Shown piece after piece: positions 41,061 to 50,201 of a stretch of 64,000 nt of DNA. This DNA comes from JAVVHH01 sp964657565 (GTDB lineage: Bacteria; Pseudomonadota; Alphaproteobacteria; Acetobacterales; Acetobacteraceae), in NCBI GenBank assembly GCA_964657565.1, contig CAZZVQ010000014.1, positions 1-64,000 on the forward strand. Direction: 5' to 3'. The position numbers and the translations under genes were made by a program. A model generated the notes under the pieces. That model was not told the origin of the DNA. It did not search any database and was given only the letters and a program-made list of their open reading frames with translations. Positions within the stretch are counted from its first letter, which is position 1. Every line of letters begins with the position of its first letter.

Positions 41061-42073
41061 GGCCGCGGCGTCGCGATGTGCCGCAATAGCCGGCCGGCGC
41101 GGGACAGCGATCCCGTGACCCCGCCCGCACCGGATACGACGATGCCGACCAGCATCAGGCCGAGCCAGAAATTCCAATAGACCGGGCTCATTGTCGCCAG
41201 TTGGTCGCTTGCGATCACGAACACCGCCCCCCCGATCATGCCGCCCACCAACGTCCCGGCGCCGCCCAGCGCGAGCATGATCAGCACCGAGAACGAGCGC
41301 TCGAGACTGAGCACATTCATGCCGACGAATTCGGAGATCTGCATCGACAGCGCGCCTGCGACGCCGGCCAGCGTGGCCGAGATCATGAATGCCACGGCGA
41401 TGGTCCGCCGTCTCGGCACGCCCAGCGCCGGCAACCGCGCCGCATTCTCCCGCATGGCCTGCAGCGTCAGCCCGAACGGCGACATGACCAAGCGGCGCGC
41501 GAGCCAGTACATCGTGCCCACGACGGCGACGACGTAGATGTATCCGGCTTGGCCCGCCAGGTCCCACTCGAAGCGGCCCAGCAACGGCGCGGGTGCGAGG
41601 CCCCGCAGCCCGTCCTCCCCCCCGGATATCCCCGGGAACTGGGTGACGCCCTCATAGAGCAGCAAGCCGATGCACAGCGTGACGACCAGCAGCGCGATGC
41701 TGCTCAGCCGCGACACGATCATGCCTACGATAAGGCCCGCGATGCCGGCCACGGCAGCGCCGACCAGAAGATTGCTGACGGGTTCGGTCCAGCCATGCAG
41801 CATCGCCAGAGCCGACGCATAGGCCCCCAGCCCGAAGAACGCCGCGTGGCCCAGCGAAGCGATGCCGGCATACCCGAGCAGCACGTCGAGCGACATCGCC
41901 AGCAGGCCGCCGATCAGAGCCTGGGTCAGCAGAAGCAGCGAGTCCGGGACGACGAAGAAAGCCAGCACGGAGGCAGCCCAGAAGCACAGCTCGAGCGGAC
42001 GCCAGCGCTCCCGCTCCCGCAGCGGCCCGTGCGTTGCACGCACGGCTCCGACCCGGCCCAGGGTCAGGCTCAT
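41057..42073 (-). CDS. livM: Branched-chain amino acid-type ABC transporter permease LivM
   Basis: A 338-residue membrane protein with about ten helices. LivM marks include SLDVLLGYAGIASLGHAAFF, a central SRLSSIALLVVTLCIGLLLY, and the EAA-like MRENAARLPALGVPRRRTI with SFSVLIMLALGGAGTLVGGM near the end. It forms the translocation pore with LivH. The ATG at 42073 overlaps livH by 4 bp. Confidence 0.9.
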   Translation of the reverse strand: MSLTLGRVGAVRATHGPLRERERWRPLELCFWAASVLAFFVVPDSLLLLTQALIGGLLAMSLDVLLGYAGIASLGHAAFFGLGAYASALAMLHGWTEPVSNLLVGAAVAGIAGLIVGMIVSRLSSIALLVVTLCIGLLLYEGVTQFPGISGGEDGLRGLAPAPLLGRFEWDLAGQAGYIYVVAVVGTMYWLARRLVMSPFGLTLQAMRENAARLPALGVPRRRTIAVAFMISATLAGVAGALSMQISEFVGMNVLSLERSFSVLIMLALGGAGTLVGGMIGGAVFVIASDQLATMSPVYWNFWLGLMLVGIVVSGAGGVTGSLSRAGRLLRHIATPRP

Positions 42074-42936
42074 CGCAGACCCAGAAGGCCGCGCGGCCGC
42101 CAGAGCAGGACGCCGATCGTCACCAGGTAGACCGTGAAGGCGGCGGCATGTGGCGCGTAGTATTTCAAGACCATGTCGCTGAAGCCCAGCAGCAAGGCGG
42201 CCAGCAACGTCCCGCGCATCGACCCGAGGCCGCCGACCACCACGATGATCAGCAAGTAGACCATGTAGCGGATGGGGAAGTTGGGATCGAGCCCGACCAC
42301 GTTGATGCTGAGCGCGCCGCCCAGGGCTGCGAGCGCGCTCCCCAGCGAAAAGACGGCGGTGAACAGCGTGCCGACCGGGATGCCGCAACTCGTCGCCATG
42401 CGGCGGTTGTCCACAGCGGCCCGGACCTTGGCGCCGAACGTCGTATGGTCGATCCCGGCCATCAGCGCGACGGTCAGCACGGTTCCGACCGCGATCAGGA
42501 ACAGGCGGTAGACCCCGAACTCCATCCCGCCAAGGCGCAGTTGGCCCTCGAGGAACGCCGGCACCACGACCCGGGCCTGGGACAGGCCGGCGAAGTAAGC
42601 AGCGACGGCCGCGGATATGAAGACCAGGCCGATGCTCAGCAACACCTGGTCCACCTCGCTGGCCTTATAGAAGCGATGCAACAGCCCTCGTTCCAGCACG
42701 GCGCCCAGCACCCCGCCGACCAGCGCCGCGGCCGGCAGGGTCGCGAGGAACGGCCAGCCCAGCCCGGACATCAGGCCCACCACGGCATACCCGCCCGCCA
42801 TCCCGAACGCCCCATGGGCCAGGTTGGCGAAGCCCATCAGCCCCATCGTGATCGACAGACCGCCGGCCATGAGGAACAACAGCATGCCGTAGGCGAGGCC
42901 ATCGAACCCGATCGTCACGAAGCTGTCGAAAGCCAC
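42070..42936 (-). CDS. livH: Branched-chain amino acid-type ABC transporter permease LivH
   Basis: A 288-residue permease with eight or so helices. It opens with GLAYGMLLFLMAGGLSITMG and LMGFANLAHGAFGMAGGYA, the typical LivH N-terminus. It also has VDNRRMATSCGIPVGTLFTA (loop contacting the ATPase) and PIRYMVYLLIIVVVGGLGSM. The GTG at 42936 is chosen as the first start after livK with correct N-terminal length. The gap to livK is 10 bases. Confidence 0.88.
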   Translation of the reverse strand: MAFDSFVTIGFDGLAYGMLLFLMAGGLSITMGLMGFANLAHGAFGMAGGYAVVGLMSGLGWPFLATLPAAALVGGVLGAVLERGLLHRFYKASEVDQVLLSIGLVFISAAVAAYFAGLSQARVVVPAFLEGQLRLGGMEFGVYRLFLIAVGTVLTVALMAGIDHTTFGAKVRAAVDNRRMATSCGIPVGTLFTAVFSLGSALAALGGALSINVVGLDPNFPIRYMVYLLIIVVVGGLGSMRGTLLAALLLGFSDMVLKYYAPHAAAFTVYLVTIGVLLWRPRGLLGLR

Positions 42937-42946
42937 CCGCCGGCCC

Positions 42947-44140
42947 TCAGCCCAGCACCGTGGTCGGGTCGCCCAGCATCGGTTCGGTCTCGAACTCGAC
43001 GTTGACAATCTTGCCGTCCTGTTGCTCGACGCGGCGGATGTAGATGTTCTGCACGGCGTCCCGGGTGCGGGGATCCACCTGGAGCGGTCCCCGCGGGCTT
43101 TCGAACCTCGACTGTCCCAGCAACTCGATCGTTCTGTCGGGATCGATCTTGCCGTCCTGCTGCTCGACCGCCTTGTAGAACGCATACATCACGTCGCGGA
43201 TCGTGACGGCGGTGAAGTTGGGCATGGTTTCTGCGCCGGCCAAACGCTGGTAGCGGCCGACGAAGTCTTTGTTCACCGCCGATTGATGGGTGGGCGAGTA
43301 GTGATAGGCCGAGATCATGCCGAGCGCGGCCGGGCCGACGGCGTCTAGCGTGCCCTCGTCGGTGACGCCGCCGAGATCGAGGAGCTGGACCCCCGCCTGG
43401 CGCATCTCGGCCGCGGCGTAGGCCTTGGCCAGCGAGACCGGGATGTCGCCTGCCGGCACGAAGACGAACAGCGCGTCTGGCTTCGTGTCCTTGATCCGCT
43501 GCATGTAGGCGGAGAACTCGAAGTTACGCAGCGGCACCCGCAGCGACCCGGCGATGCTGCCCCCGGCGGCGGTGAAGGTCTTCGTGAACATCGCCTCGGC
43601 GTCGTAGCCCGGCTGGAAGTCTGACACGAGGGTATGAACCCGCTTGAGGTTGTTGCGGGCGGCCCACTTGGCCAGCTGCTGCGCCACTAGCGCCTGGGTA
43701 ATACCGAACCGCACGAGATAGGGAAACTCGCCAAGGAAGCCCGACGAGGTCGAGTTGACGATCAGGAGCGGCTTCTTCCCCCGCGTCGACAGCGGCGCCG
43801 CAGCCAGGGTGTTGACCGTGTAGTCGAAGCCCACCAGGGCATCGACCTGATCACGGACGATCAACTCTTGCGCCAGCCGCCGCACCAGATCAGGCGCGGG
43901 TCCGGTCGTGTCCCGGCGGATGATCTCCACCTTGCGGCCTGCCACCGTGTCACCGAACTGGTCCAGGAACACGGCCAGGCCACGGTCGAGATAGGTGCCC
44001 CCGCTCGCCGACAGGCCGGAGAAGCCATACAGCAAGCCGACCTTGATTGGCTTGCCGGCGGCCTGGGCCGCCGGGTTGGCCGCGAATGCGGCCGATGCGG
44101 CGGCGCCAAGACCCATGCCGATCAGTGTGCGTCGTTCCAT
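42947..44140 (-). CDS. ABC transporter substrate-binding protein (LivK/type 1 periplasmic fold)
   Basis: A 397-residue periplasmic binding protein with an N-terminal export signal of Tat-like form (MERRTLIGMGLGAAASAAFA, cleaved near PAAQA). The mature protein begins GKPIKVGLLYGFSGLSASGG, typical of LivK/AmiC-type receptors, and contains VDALVGFDYTVNTLAAAPL and DALFVFVPAGDIPVSLAKAY. Liv-type receptors near aromatic-degradation genes often bind aromatic acids rather than leucine. With an HpaB/LigAB operon next door under a shared operator-like site, an aromatic ligand is the better guess. Confidence 0.88.
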   Translation of the reverse strand: MERRTLIGMGLGAAASAAFAANPAAQAAGKPIKVGLLYGFSGLSASGGTYLDRGLAVFLDQFGDTVAGRKVEIIRRDTTGPAPDLVRRLAQELIVRDQVDALVGFDYTVNTLAAAPLSTRGKKPLLIVNSTSSGFLGEFPYLVRFGITQALVAQQLAKWAARNNLKRVHTLVSDFQPGYDAEAMFTKTFTAAGGSIAGSLRVPLRNFEFSAYMQRIKDTKPDALFVFVPAGDIPVSLAKAYAAAEMRQAGVQLLDLGGVTDEGTLDAVGPAALGMISAYHYSPTHQSAVNKDFVGRYQRLAGAETMPNFTAVTIRDVMYAFYKAVEQQDGKIDPDRTIELLGQSRFESPRGPLQVDPRTRDAVQNIYIRRVEQQDGKIVNVEFETEPMLGDPTTVLG

Positions 44141-44224
44141 TGCGCTCCCCCCTTCGCGAGCCTGGGAGCCTGCCAGGGCTCAGAGTCCCGCGTCCAAGCC
44201 TTGATGGCTCGTTCGTTGATGAGC

Positions 44225-44247
44225 GGAACTGTATCGCATTACGGTCC
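44225..44247. promoter_or_regulatory. Candidate IclR operator upstream of livK
   Basis: GGAACTGTATCGCATTACGG lies 85 bases before the livK start. The reverse complement of the site before hpaB reads GGACCGTATCGCAATGCG, so both contain a GGA(A/C)C..GTATCGCA core. The two divergent operons on either side of the IclR gene thus carry the same motif. Confidence 0.5.
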
Positions 44248-44331
44248 GGTGTCCACCAGTAATTCCCGCTACCACTTGCCTGGTTGCAGAACGCGCCGTT
44301 GCTGGGCTGCCCGGGGACGGACCATAGGCCG

Positions 44332-45264
44332 CTAGGAGGCGCGGTCCGTTTTCTTGCGCCGCGGACGCGTCGCTCGTTGCTGTTCCGCTCCCGACCCAGC
44401 CATTGGGCCGCCTGGATCGGCGCCAACCCGAACGTAGTAGTCCGATCCGAGTGCGGCCGAGATCGCCTGCGCGCAACCGCGTACCGATTGGATCTGGCCG
44501 GGATCGGCCGGATGCTTGATCTGCGCCTGCGTGCCGATGATGCCGACCGCCGCTGCCAGCTCGTCGCTATGGTTGAGGATGGGGGCTGCCAAGGCATTCA
44601 CCCCGTAGGATGTCTCGTTGTTTGCCGACTCGAGCAGCGCCCTCCGGCACTTCGCGAGGCGCTCGCGCACCAGCGCCGGATCGATCAAGGTCTCCGGTGT
44701 CATCCTACGGAGCGGTCGTGCCAAGATCCGGTTGACGGTGGCAGGCGAGGCGAACGCCAGCATGAGGCGGCCATGCGCGGAGCCGTGCGCCGGCAGCCGC
44801 AACCCCTTGCGCACCGTGACAACGATCGAAGCCTCGCTTTCCACCGTATGGGCCACGATCATCTCGTCGCCCGCCGGCAGGGACAGCATGACCGTGAGCT
44901 TGGTCGCGTCACGCAGGCGCCGCATGTGCGGTTCCGCGATGGACTGGATGTCCGATTGGTTCGCCGCCGCCTGCCCGAGTTGGAACAGCTTCCACCCAAG
45001 CAGGTAGCGTTCGCTGCCCTTGTCCTGTGCCAACACGCCCAGGTCGCGCAACGTCAACAGGTGCCGGTGGATCCGGGCCTTCGCTTCGCCGATCCGGCGC
45101 GCCAGCTCGCTCACGCCGATCGGCTCCCCAGCGAGCGCAAGCTCCTCGATCACCCGGAATGTGAGGATGACCGATTTGATCCGCGCCTCCGGCGTCGTCT
45201 TTGCGTCGGCGTCGGCGTCGTCATCGGCGTCGGGCGTGGCCGCCCACTCGTCATCGGTTTTCAT
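44332..45264 (-). CDS. IclR family transcriptional regulator
   Basis: A 310-residue IclR protein. After an acidic N-terminal stretch (DADDDADADAK), the winged helix appears as IKSVILTFRVIEELALAGEP, IGVSELARRIGEAKARIHRH and LLTLRDLGVLAQDKGSERY. The effector domain includes AHGRLMLAFASPATVNRILA and NETSYGVNALAAPILNHSDE. It lies between livKHMGF and the hpaB operon and, by the shared motif, likely controls both in response to an aromatic compound. The ATG at 45264 is used because the longer frame overlaps the promoter region. Confidence 0.88.
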   Translation of the reverse strand: MKTDDEWAATPDADDDADADAKTTPEARIKSVILTFRVIEELALAGEPIGVSELARRIGEAKARIHRHLLTLRDLGVLAQDKGSERYLLGWKLFQLGQAAANQSDIQSIAEPHMRRLRDATKLTVMLSLPAGDEMIVAHTVESEASIVVTVRKGLRLPAHGSAHGRLMLAFASPATVNRILARPLRRMTPETLIDPALVRERLAKCRRALLESANNETSYGVNALAAPILNHSDELAAAVGIIGTQAQIKHPADPGQIQSVRGCAQAISAALGSDYYVRVGADPGGPMAGSGAEQQRATRPRRKKTDRAS

Positions 45265-45345
45265 GGCCACGCTTACCACGGAACGTTTCTGAAAGGCAGG
45301 GCGGTCCCGACAATGACCAGATGATAAAATAGTTGACGCCGTCAC

Positions 45346-45362
45346 GCATTGCGATACGGTCC
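45346..45362. promoter_or_regulatory. Candidate IclR operator upstream of hpaB
   Basis: GCATTGCGATACGGTCC lies 24 bases before the hpaB start codon and just after a TTGACG sequence (45333-45338) that could be a -35 element. It is the inverted counterpart of the site upstream of livK. Its position over the -10 region suggests repression. Confidence 0.5.
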
Positions 45363-45385
45363 AACATTAACAGGTGGAGGAACCA

Positions 45386-46927
45386 ATGGCTTTGCGCTCT
45401 GGGCGGGACTATCTCAACTCACTCCGGGACGGCCGGGTCTTCCACATGGAGGGCAATCGGGTGGAGGACGTGGCGTCCGACCCTCGCTTGGCAGGGGCTG
45501 CGCGGACCGTCGCGTCGTTGTTCGACATGCAGACCGACCCGGCGGTCACCACCACGATGACCTACACCTCGCCGACGTCGGGCGAGCCGGTGGGCCTGTC
45601 GCACATCGAGCCTGCCGACCGTGAAGAGCTGGAACTCCGCCGCGGCGCCTGCAGCGTCTGGATGCAGGCGACCCAGGGCATGTTCGGACGCAGCCCCGAC
45701 TTCATGAACGTCTTCATGTCGTCGCTCGGCTCCGCTGCTTCGTTCTTCGGAGCCAACGGCCCCCAATTCGCCGCCAACGCCCGCCGTTTCGCCGACGACG
45801 TGCGCGAGCAGGACCTCGTCATGACCCATACGCTGGTCAACCCGCAGGTGGACCGCTCCAAGACCGTCGACAAGCAGGACGTCGATCTGGCATGCCGGAT
45901 CGTGCGTGAGACGGACGCGGGCATCGTCGTGTCGGGCGCTCGTATGGTGTCCACCCTCGCGGCCTATGCCGACGAGATCGTGGTGCTTCCATCCAGCTAC
46001 ATCGCCAACACGCCCGAGGCGAAGGACTATGCCTTCGGCTTCGGCATCCCCATCGCCACGCCGGGCCTGAGCTTCCTGTGCCGCCCGAGCCTGGTGCCGC
46101 AGGGCAAGGCCTCGCTGCTCGACCACCCTCTCTCGATGCGGCTCGACGAGACCGACGCCGTCGTGGTGTTCAAGGACGTGCTGGTGCCGTGGGAACGCGT
46201 ATTCGTCCATCGCAGCCCGGCCCTGTGCAACCGGCTTTACCCCGACACGCAGGTGGGCGCCCACACGTCCCACCAGGCCGCCATCAAGGCGCTGGCGAAA
46301 ACCGAGTTCATGCTGGGGCTGGCGCTCAGCCTGGTCCGCTCGACCAAGATCGACGGCTTCCTGCACGTTCAAGGCATGCTGGCCGAGATCATGCTGTCAC
46401 GCGAAACGATCAAGTCCTGCATCACCGCCGCGGAGGCGGAGGCCAAGCCCACCGGCTTCGGCACCGTCGCGCCTTCGGCCATGCCGCTCTGGGTGATCCG
46501 GCTCGGCTTCCCTCGCATGTTCCACCGTATGCAGGAGATCATCCAGCTGCTCGGCGCCGGCGGTCTGGTCGCGTCCCCCAGTTTCTCGGAGTTCAGCGGC
46601 GAGGCGGCGGATGCGGTCGCGGAATACCTGCAATCGGCCAGCCAGGGCGCCGTGGATCGCGTTCGGCTGTGCCGGCTGGCCTTCGATGCATCGGTCTCGG
46701 GCTTTGCCGGCCGGCAGCAGCTCTACGAGCGCTACTACACCGGCGACCCGGTGCGGCTAGCTGGAACGTTGGTCAACCTGTATCCCGACAAGGACGCGCT
46801 GCTCGGGCGTATCGACGACTTGATCGAGAGCCTGAGCGTGCAGAGCCGCGATCCCGTCTTCGCGCCGGCACCCGACGCGTTTGAAAGCATCGAGGCGGCG
46901 CGGGACCTGCGGCGGGCCGTGGCGTGA
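45386..46927 (+). CDS. hpaB: 4-hydroxyphenylacetate 3-hydroxylase-type FADH2-dependent monooxygenase (HpaB family)
   Basis: A 513-residue protein of the HpaB/PvcC family. It starts MALRSGRDYLNSLRDGRVFH and contains THTLVNPQVDRSK, the flavin-site FGIPIATPGLSFLCRPS, DAVVVFKDVLVPWERVFVHR and LLGAGGLVASPSFSEF. These enzymes ortho-hydroxylate phenols with FADH2 supplied by a separate reductase, here probably the flavin reductase at the operon end. GGAGGA lies five bases before the ATG. A LigAB ring-cleavage pair follows, so the product is likely a catechol or protocatechuate-like diol. The exact phenol is unknown. Confidence 0.88.
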   Translation: MALRSGRDYLNSLRDGRVFHMEGNRVEDVASDPRLAGAARTVASLFDMQTDPAVTTTMTYTSPTSGEPVGLSHIEPADREELELRRGACSVWMQATQGMFGRSPDFMNVFMSSLGSAASFFGANGPQFAANARRFADDVREQDLVMTHTLVNPQVDRSKTVDKQDVDLACRIVRETDAGIVVSGARMVSTLAAYADEIVVLPSSYIANTPEAKDYAFGFGIPIATPGLSFLCRPSLVPQGKASLLDHPLSMRLDETDAVVVFKDVLVPWERVFVHRSPALCNRLYPDTQVGAHTSHQAAIKALAKTEFMLGLALSLVRSTKIDGFLHVQGMLAEIMLSRETIKSCITAAEAEAKPTGFGTVAPSAMPLWVIRLGFPRMFHRMQEIIQLLGAGGLVASPSFSEFSGEAADAVAEYLQSASQGAVDRVRLCRLAFDASVSGFAGRQQLYERYYTGDPVRLAGTLVNLYPDKDALLGRIDDLIESLSVQSRDPVFAPAPDAFESIEAARDLRRAVA

Positions 46928-47277
46928 GCGCGGGTGGGCCTCCGGGGCGGCCGATGCTGGTCTACGACCAGCGGGCGGCCTATCGGGGGCGGCGGCTGAA
47001 CGCGATGTTCCTGGCCTTGCGGGGTCCCGCGGAGCGGGCGGCGTTCAAGGCCGATCCTCTGGCGACCTACGACCGCTTCGGCCTGACCACCGAAGAGCGG
47101 GCTTTGGTCGAGGCGTGCGACTGGGACGGGCTGATGCAGGCCGGTCTGAGCATCTATGCGCTCGGCAAGGGGTTGCCGGCGCTGGGTTCGGATCTGCTGG
47201 AAGTCGGGGCAGACCTGCACGGTGTGGACCGCGAGAGTTTCATGGCCGCCCAGCGTCATGCCAGGGCGGGGGGCTGA
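46924..47277 (+). CDS. ligA: LigA-like small subunit of extradiol dioxygenase
   Basis: A 117-residue protein matching the alpha subunit of protocatechuate 4,5-dioxygenase: AAYRGRRLNAMFLALRGPAE, FKADPLATYDRFGLTTEERA and LVEACDWDGLMQAGLSIYAL. It caps the active site of LigB. The GTG at 46924 overlaps the hpaB stop (GTGA); an ATG ten codons later is the alternative. It is followed immediately by ligB. Confidence 0.88.
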   Translation: MSAGGPPGRPMLVYDQRAAYRGRRLNAMFLALRGPAERAAFKADPLATYDRFGLTTEERALVEACDWDGLMQAGLSIYALGKGLPALGSDLLEVGADLHGVDRESFMAAQRHARAGG

Positions 47278-47278
47278 C

Positions 47279-48115
47279 ATGGCAACGGTGATTGCCGGGA
47301 TCGGCGGTTCGCATTCGCCCTCCGTTGCACGCGCGTTCGACAAGCGGCATGTCGGCGACGAGTGGACGCCGTATTTCGACACGTATGCCCAGGTGAAGCA
47401 TTGGCTGGCGGACCTGAAGCCCGACCTGGCCATCGTGTTCTATAACGATCACCTGAACGCGTTACGCTTCGACCAGTATCCGACGTTTGCCGTCGGCGCT
47501 GCCGACTTCTACCCCCCGGCCGACGAGGGGCATGCGCCGCGGCCCTTCCCGGGACTGCCCGGGGACACCGACTTCTCCTTCCACCTCGCCGAGACCCTCA
47601 TCGGCCACGCGTTCGATCCGACGATGTGCCAGAGCCTCCCGGTCGACCATGGCGTGATGACCGTGCTGCCGCTGCTGTTCGACCAGCCCTGGCCAGTTCC
47701 GATCGTGCCGATCGCGATCAACGTCATCCAGCACCCGCTCCCGACGCCGGCGCGCTGTTACCGGCTGGGCCAGGCGGTGCGCGACGCCATCGCGACCGAC
47801 GGCACCGACCGGCGCGTCGTGGTGATCGGGACGGGCGGGCTCTCGCATCACCTGCAGGGTGCCGAGTTCGGGGCGATCAACCCGGCCTGGGACAACGAGT
47901 TCATGGACCAACTCGAAACGGACCCTTCCGCGCTGAGCCGCCTTGGGATCGTCGACTATCTGGAACGCGGCGGATCGGAGGGGGTGGAGGTCATCATCTG
48001 GCTGGCCATGCGCGGCGCGCTCGGTGCCGCCCCTCGCCGCATGTATCGCAACTACCACGCCGGGCTTCTGACCGGCTGTGCCGTGCTGGCGCTGGAAGAA
48101 ACGCAAGCCGCCTGA
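47279..48115 (+). CDS. ligB: LigB-like catalytic subunit of extradiol dioxygenase
   Basis: A 278-residue class III extradiol dioxygenase. Fe(II) ligands are expected at H12 (GGSHSPS), H58 (NDHLNAL) and a glutamate near residue 243 (EGVEVIIWLAMRG). The base histidine lies in GTGGLSHHLQG, and a conserved GVMTVLPLLF block is present. It cleaves a catecholic ring next to the hydroxyls (meta cleavage). With LigA upstream it is equivalent to protocatechuate or gallate 4,5-dioxygenase, though the substrate may differ. Confidence 0.92.
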   Translation: MATVIAGIGGSHSPSVARAFDKRHVGDEWTPYFDTYAQVKHWLADLKPDLAIVFYNDHLNALRFDQYPTFAVGAADFYPPADEGHAPRPFPGLPGDTDFSFHLAETLIGHAFDPTMCQSLPVDHGVMTVLPLLFDQPWPVPIVPIAINVIQHPLPTPARCYRLGQAVRDAIATDGTDRRVVVIGTGGLSHHLQGAEFGAINPAWDNEFMDQLETDPSALSRLGIVDYLERGGSEGVEVIIWLAMRGALGAAPRRMYRNYHAGLLTGCAVLALEETQAA

Positions 48116-48143
48116 AGCTTCGATCGTCACGGAGGAAACAAGG

Positions 48144-49064
48144 ATGTACGACGCCAAGGACCCACGTGCCGGGCTCGCTGCTCCGGCCTCGACGACGGCC
48201 TATGCCGGGCCCTTCTTCGCCGCGGAATATGGCCGTTTCTATGCTGACCCGCCGCAGGAGGCCGACGCCCAGGCCCAGCATTGGTACACGCGCGGGCAGA
48301 ACTTCGTGGTGGTCTTTACCCGGGCCGAGGCCGGCGCGGTCATGGGCCGGACGGACCAGGTCGACGAATACGTCGTCCTGCTGCCCGATCCCGGGAGCGT
48401 CATCGAGATCGAGGCACAGGATGGCAGCGGCGGGAAGGCGGTGACCCGCGTCGAGGGCCCCGCCATCGTCATGGTGCCTCCCGGGCCCAGCACGATCATG
48501 GTGGTCGCCGGCGGCCAGGTCGTCCGCCTGCTGACCCACCATGCCGCCGACCTGGTCGCCCGCTGCGCCAATGCTGCCGCTTACGCGACGCCGCACCCGG
48601 CTGTCACGCCGGTCGAGCCATGGCCGGCGCCTGCGGGCGGCTGGCGGGTGCGCGCCTACGACGTGGACGTGCCGGAGATGCAGGGCCGCTTCGGGCGCAT
48701 CTGGCGCTGCACCACTTTCATGGTGAACTGGTTCTACCCCCGCCTGGGCCCGCGCGACGTCACCAAGCTGTCGCCGCACCATCATGACGACTTCGAGCAG
48801 GGGTCGTTGGCGCTGGATGGCGAGTTCGTCCACCACTTACGCTGGCCCTGGACGACCGACCTGAATGCCTGGCGCGAGGACGAGCATGCGCTGTGCGGCA
48901 GCCCTTCCATCGCGGTCATCCCGCCGCCCTCGATCCACACCACGCAGGCGATCGGGGCTGGACACAACACGCTGGTCGACATCTTCAGCCCGCCGCGACT
49001 GGATTTCTCGCGCAAGCCGGGCTGGGTGCTCAATGCCGACGACTACGGTATGCCCGATGTCTGA
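48144..49064 (+). CDS. Cupin-like protein of the aromatic degradation operon
   Basis: A 306-residue protein not assigned to a named enzyme. The C-terminal half contains clustered histidines (LSPHHHDDFEQGSLALDGEF and VHHLRWPWTTD, later PPSIHTTQAIGAGHNTLVDI), the pattern of a metal-binding cupin barrel. The N-terminal half (VVLLPDPGSVIEIE, IVMVPPGPSTIMVV) looks like a second, metal-free barrel. GGAGG lies upstream of the ATG. Its place between ligB and an aldolase implies a step on a ring-cleavage product, perhaps isomerisation or hydrolysis. Confidence 0.6.
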   Translation: MYDAKDPRAGLAAPASTTAYAGPFFAAEYGRFYADPPQEADAQAQHWYTRGQNFVVVFTRAEAGAVMGRTDQVDEYVVLLPDPGSVIEIEAQDGSGGKAVTRVEGPAIVMVPPGPSTIMVVAGGQVVRLLTHHAADLVARCANAAAYATPHPAVTPVEPWPAPAGGWRVRAYDVDVPEMQGRFGRIWRCTTFMVNWFYPRLGPRDVTKLSPHHHDDFEQGSLALDGEFVHHLRWPWTTDLNAWREDEHALCGSPSIAVIPPPSIHTTQAIGAGHNTLVDIFSPPRLDFSRKPGWVLNADDYGMPDV

Positions 49065-49815
49065 CCCGCTCGCGCTCCGGCTGCGGCAGCCCGGCCGGAC
49101 GCTGTTCGGCACCTGGGTGAAGATCCCGGCGCTGGAGGTGGTGGAACTGCTGGCCCATGCCGGGTTCGACTACATCGTGATGGACCTGGAGCACGCGCCG
49201 CTGACCCTGGAGGCGGCGTACCGGGCCACGGTCGTGGCGCAGGGCATGGGCATGGGCGTGTTGGCGCGGGTGCCGGACAGTTCCGGCGCCTTGGTCCAGC
49301 GCCTGCTCGATACCGGGCTCGACGGCCTGCTGGTGCCGCGGGTCGGCGGGGCGGCGATGGCGCATGAGGCGGTCCGTTCGATGGTGTTCGAGCCGAACGG
49401 GCGACGCGGGATGGGCATCACGTCGCGTGCCGGGCGATGGGGGCAAGACAGCATGGCGAACTATCTGCGGCAGGGCCACGACAACGTCGTGCGCGGCATC
49501 CAGATCGAGGACCGGGCGGCGCTGGAGGACATCGACGCGATCGTGGCGACCCCGGACCTGAGCGCCGTGTTCATCGGCACCGGGGACCTTGGGCTGTCCA
49601 CCGGCTTGCCGGCCACCCATCCGGAGATCGACGCGCTGATCGGCCGCGTATTGCTCGCGTGCCGCGCGCACGGCATTCCGTGTGGCACCGCGGTCGGCAC
49701 CGCGGATGCGGCCCGCAGCGCCCGTGACCGTGGTTTCGGCTTCGTGATGGTGAGCAACGACGCCAGCCTATTCGGCAAGGCCGCCCGCGACCTCGTCGGC
49801 GGGCTCTCGGCATGA
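49057..49815 (+). CDS. HpcH/HpaI family aldolase
   Basis: A 252-residue class II pyruvate aldolase. Family features are GTWVKIPALEVVELLAHAGF, YIVMDLEHAPLTLEAAYR, GLLVPRVGGAAMAHEAVRSM, RGIQIEDRAALEDIDAIVA (metal-binding Glu) and FIGTGDLGLSTG (Asp). It would split a hydroxy-oxo acid into pyruvate and an aldehyde, the usual last step of meta-cleavage. It overlaps the cupin gene by 8 bp and RidA by 4 bp. Confidence 0.88.
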   Translation: MSDPLALRLRQPGRTLFGTWVKIPALEVVELLAHAGFDYIVMDLEHAPLTLEAAYRATVVAQGMGMGVLARVPDSSGALVQRLLDTGLDGLLVPRVGGAAMAHEAVRSMVFEPNGRRGMGITSRAGRWGQDSMANYLRQGHDNVVRGIQIEDRAALEDIDAIVATPDLSAVFIGTGDLGLSTGLPATHPEIDALIGRVLLACRAHGIPCGTAVGTADAARSARDRGFGFVMVSNDASLFGKAARDLVGGLSA

Positions 49816-50201
49816 CCCGGCGCAGCATCGCCGTCCCTGGCTTCCGGCACGGTGACAACCCCATTCCTGCGGCCTGCCGCGTGGGGCCTATGCTGGTGTC
49901 AGGCGCAATCTTCGGGGTGGACCTGTCCACCGGGACCGTGCCGACCGACGCCGGGGCGCAATGCGCGAACATCTTCAAGCTCATGCAGATGATCGTCGAG
50001 GCAGGCGGCGCCACGATGGACGATGTCGTGAAGGTCACTGCGTATCTACATCCCGACACGCCCCGCAGCCTGCTGAACGACCATTGGGTGCTGGCCTTCC
50101 CCGATCCGGCCTCCCGTCCGGCGCGACACACCGTGATCAACCCGAACCTGCCCGCAGGCCAGCGCATGCAGTGCGACGTGATGGCGATGGTGACGCCATG
50201 A
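49812..50201 (+). CDS. RidA/YjgF family protein
   Basis: A 129-residue Rid protein: NPIPAACRVGPMLVSGAIFG, QCANIFKLMQMIVEAGGATM, DDVVKVTAYLHPDTPR and PARHTVINPNLPAGQRMQCD, where the arginine in the last segment is the imine/enamine hydrolysis residue of the family. In degradation operons Rid paralogues hydrolyse enamines or similar intermediates. It overlaps both neighbours by 4 bp. Confidence 0.88.
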   Translation: MTRRSIAVPGFRHGDNPIPAACRVGPMLVSGAIFGVDLSTGTVPTDAGAQCANIFKLMQMIVEAGGATMDDVVKVTAYLHPDTPRSLLNDHWVLAFPDPASRPARHTVINPNLPAGQRMQCDVMAMVTP

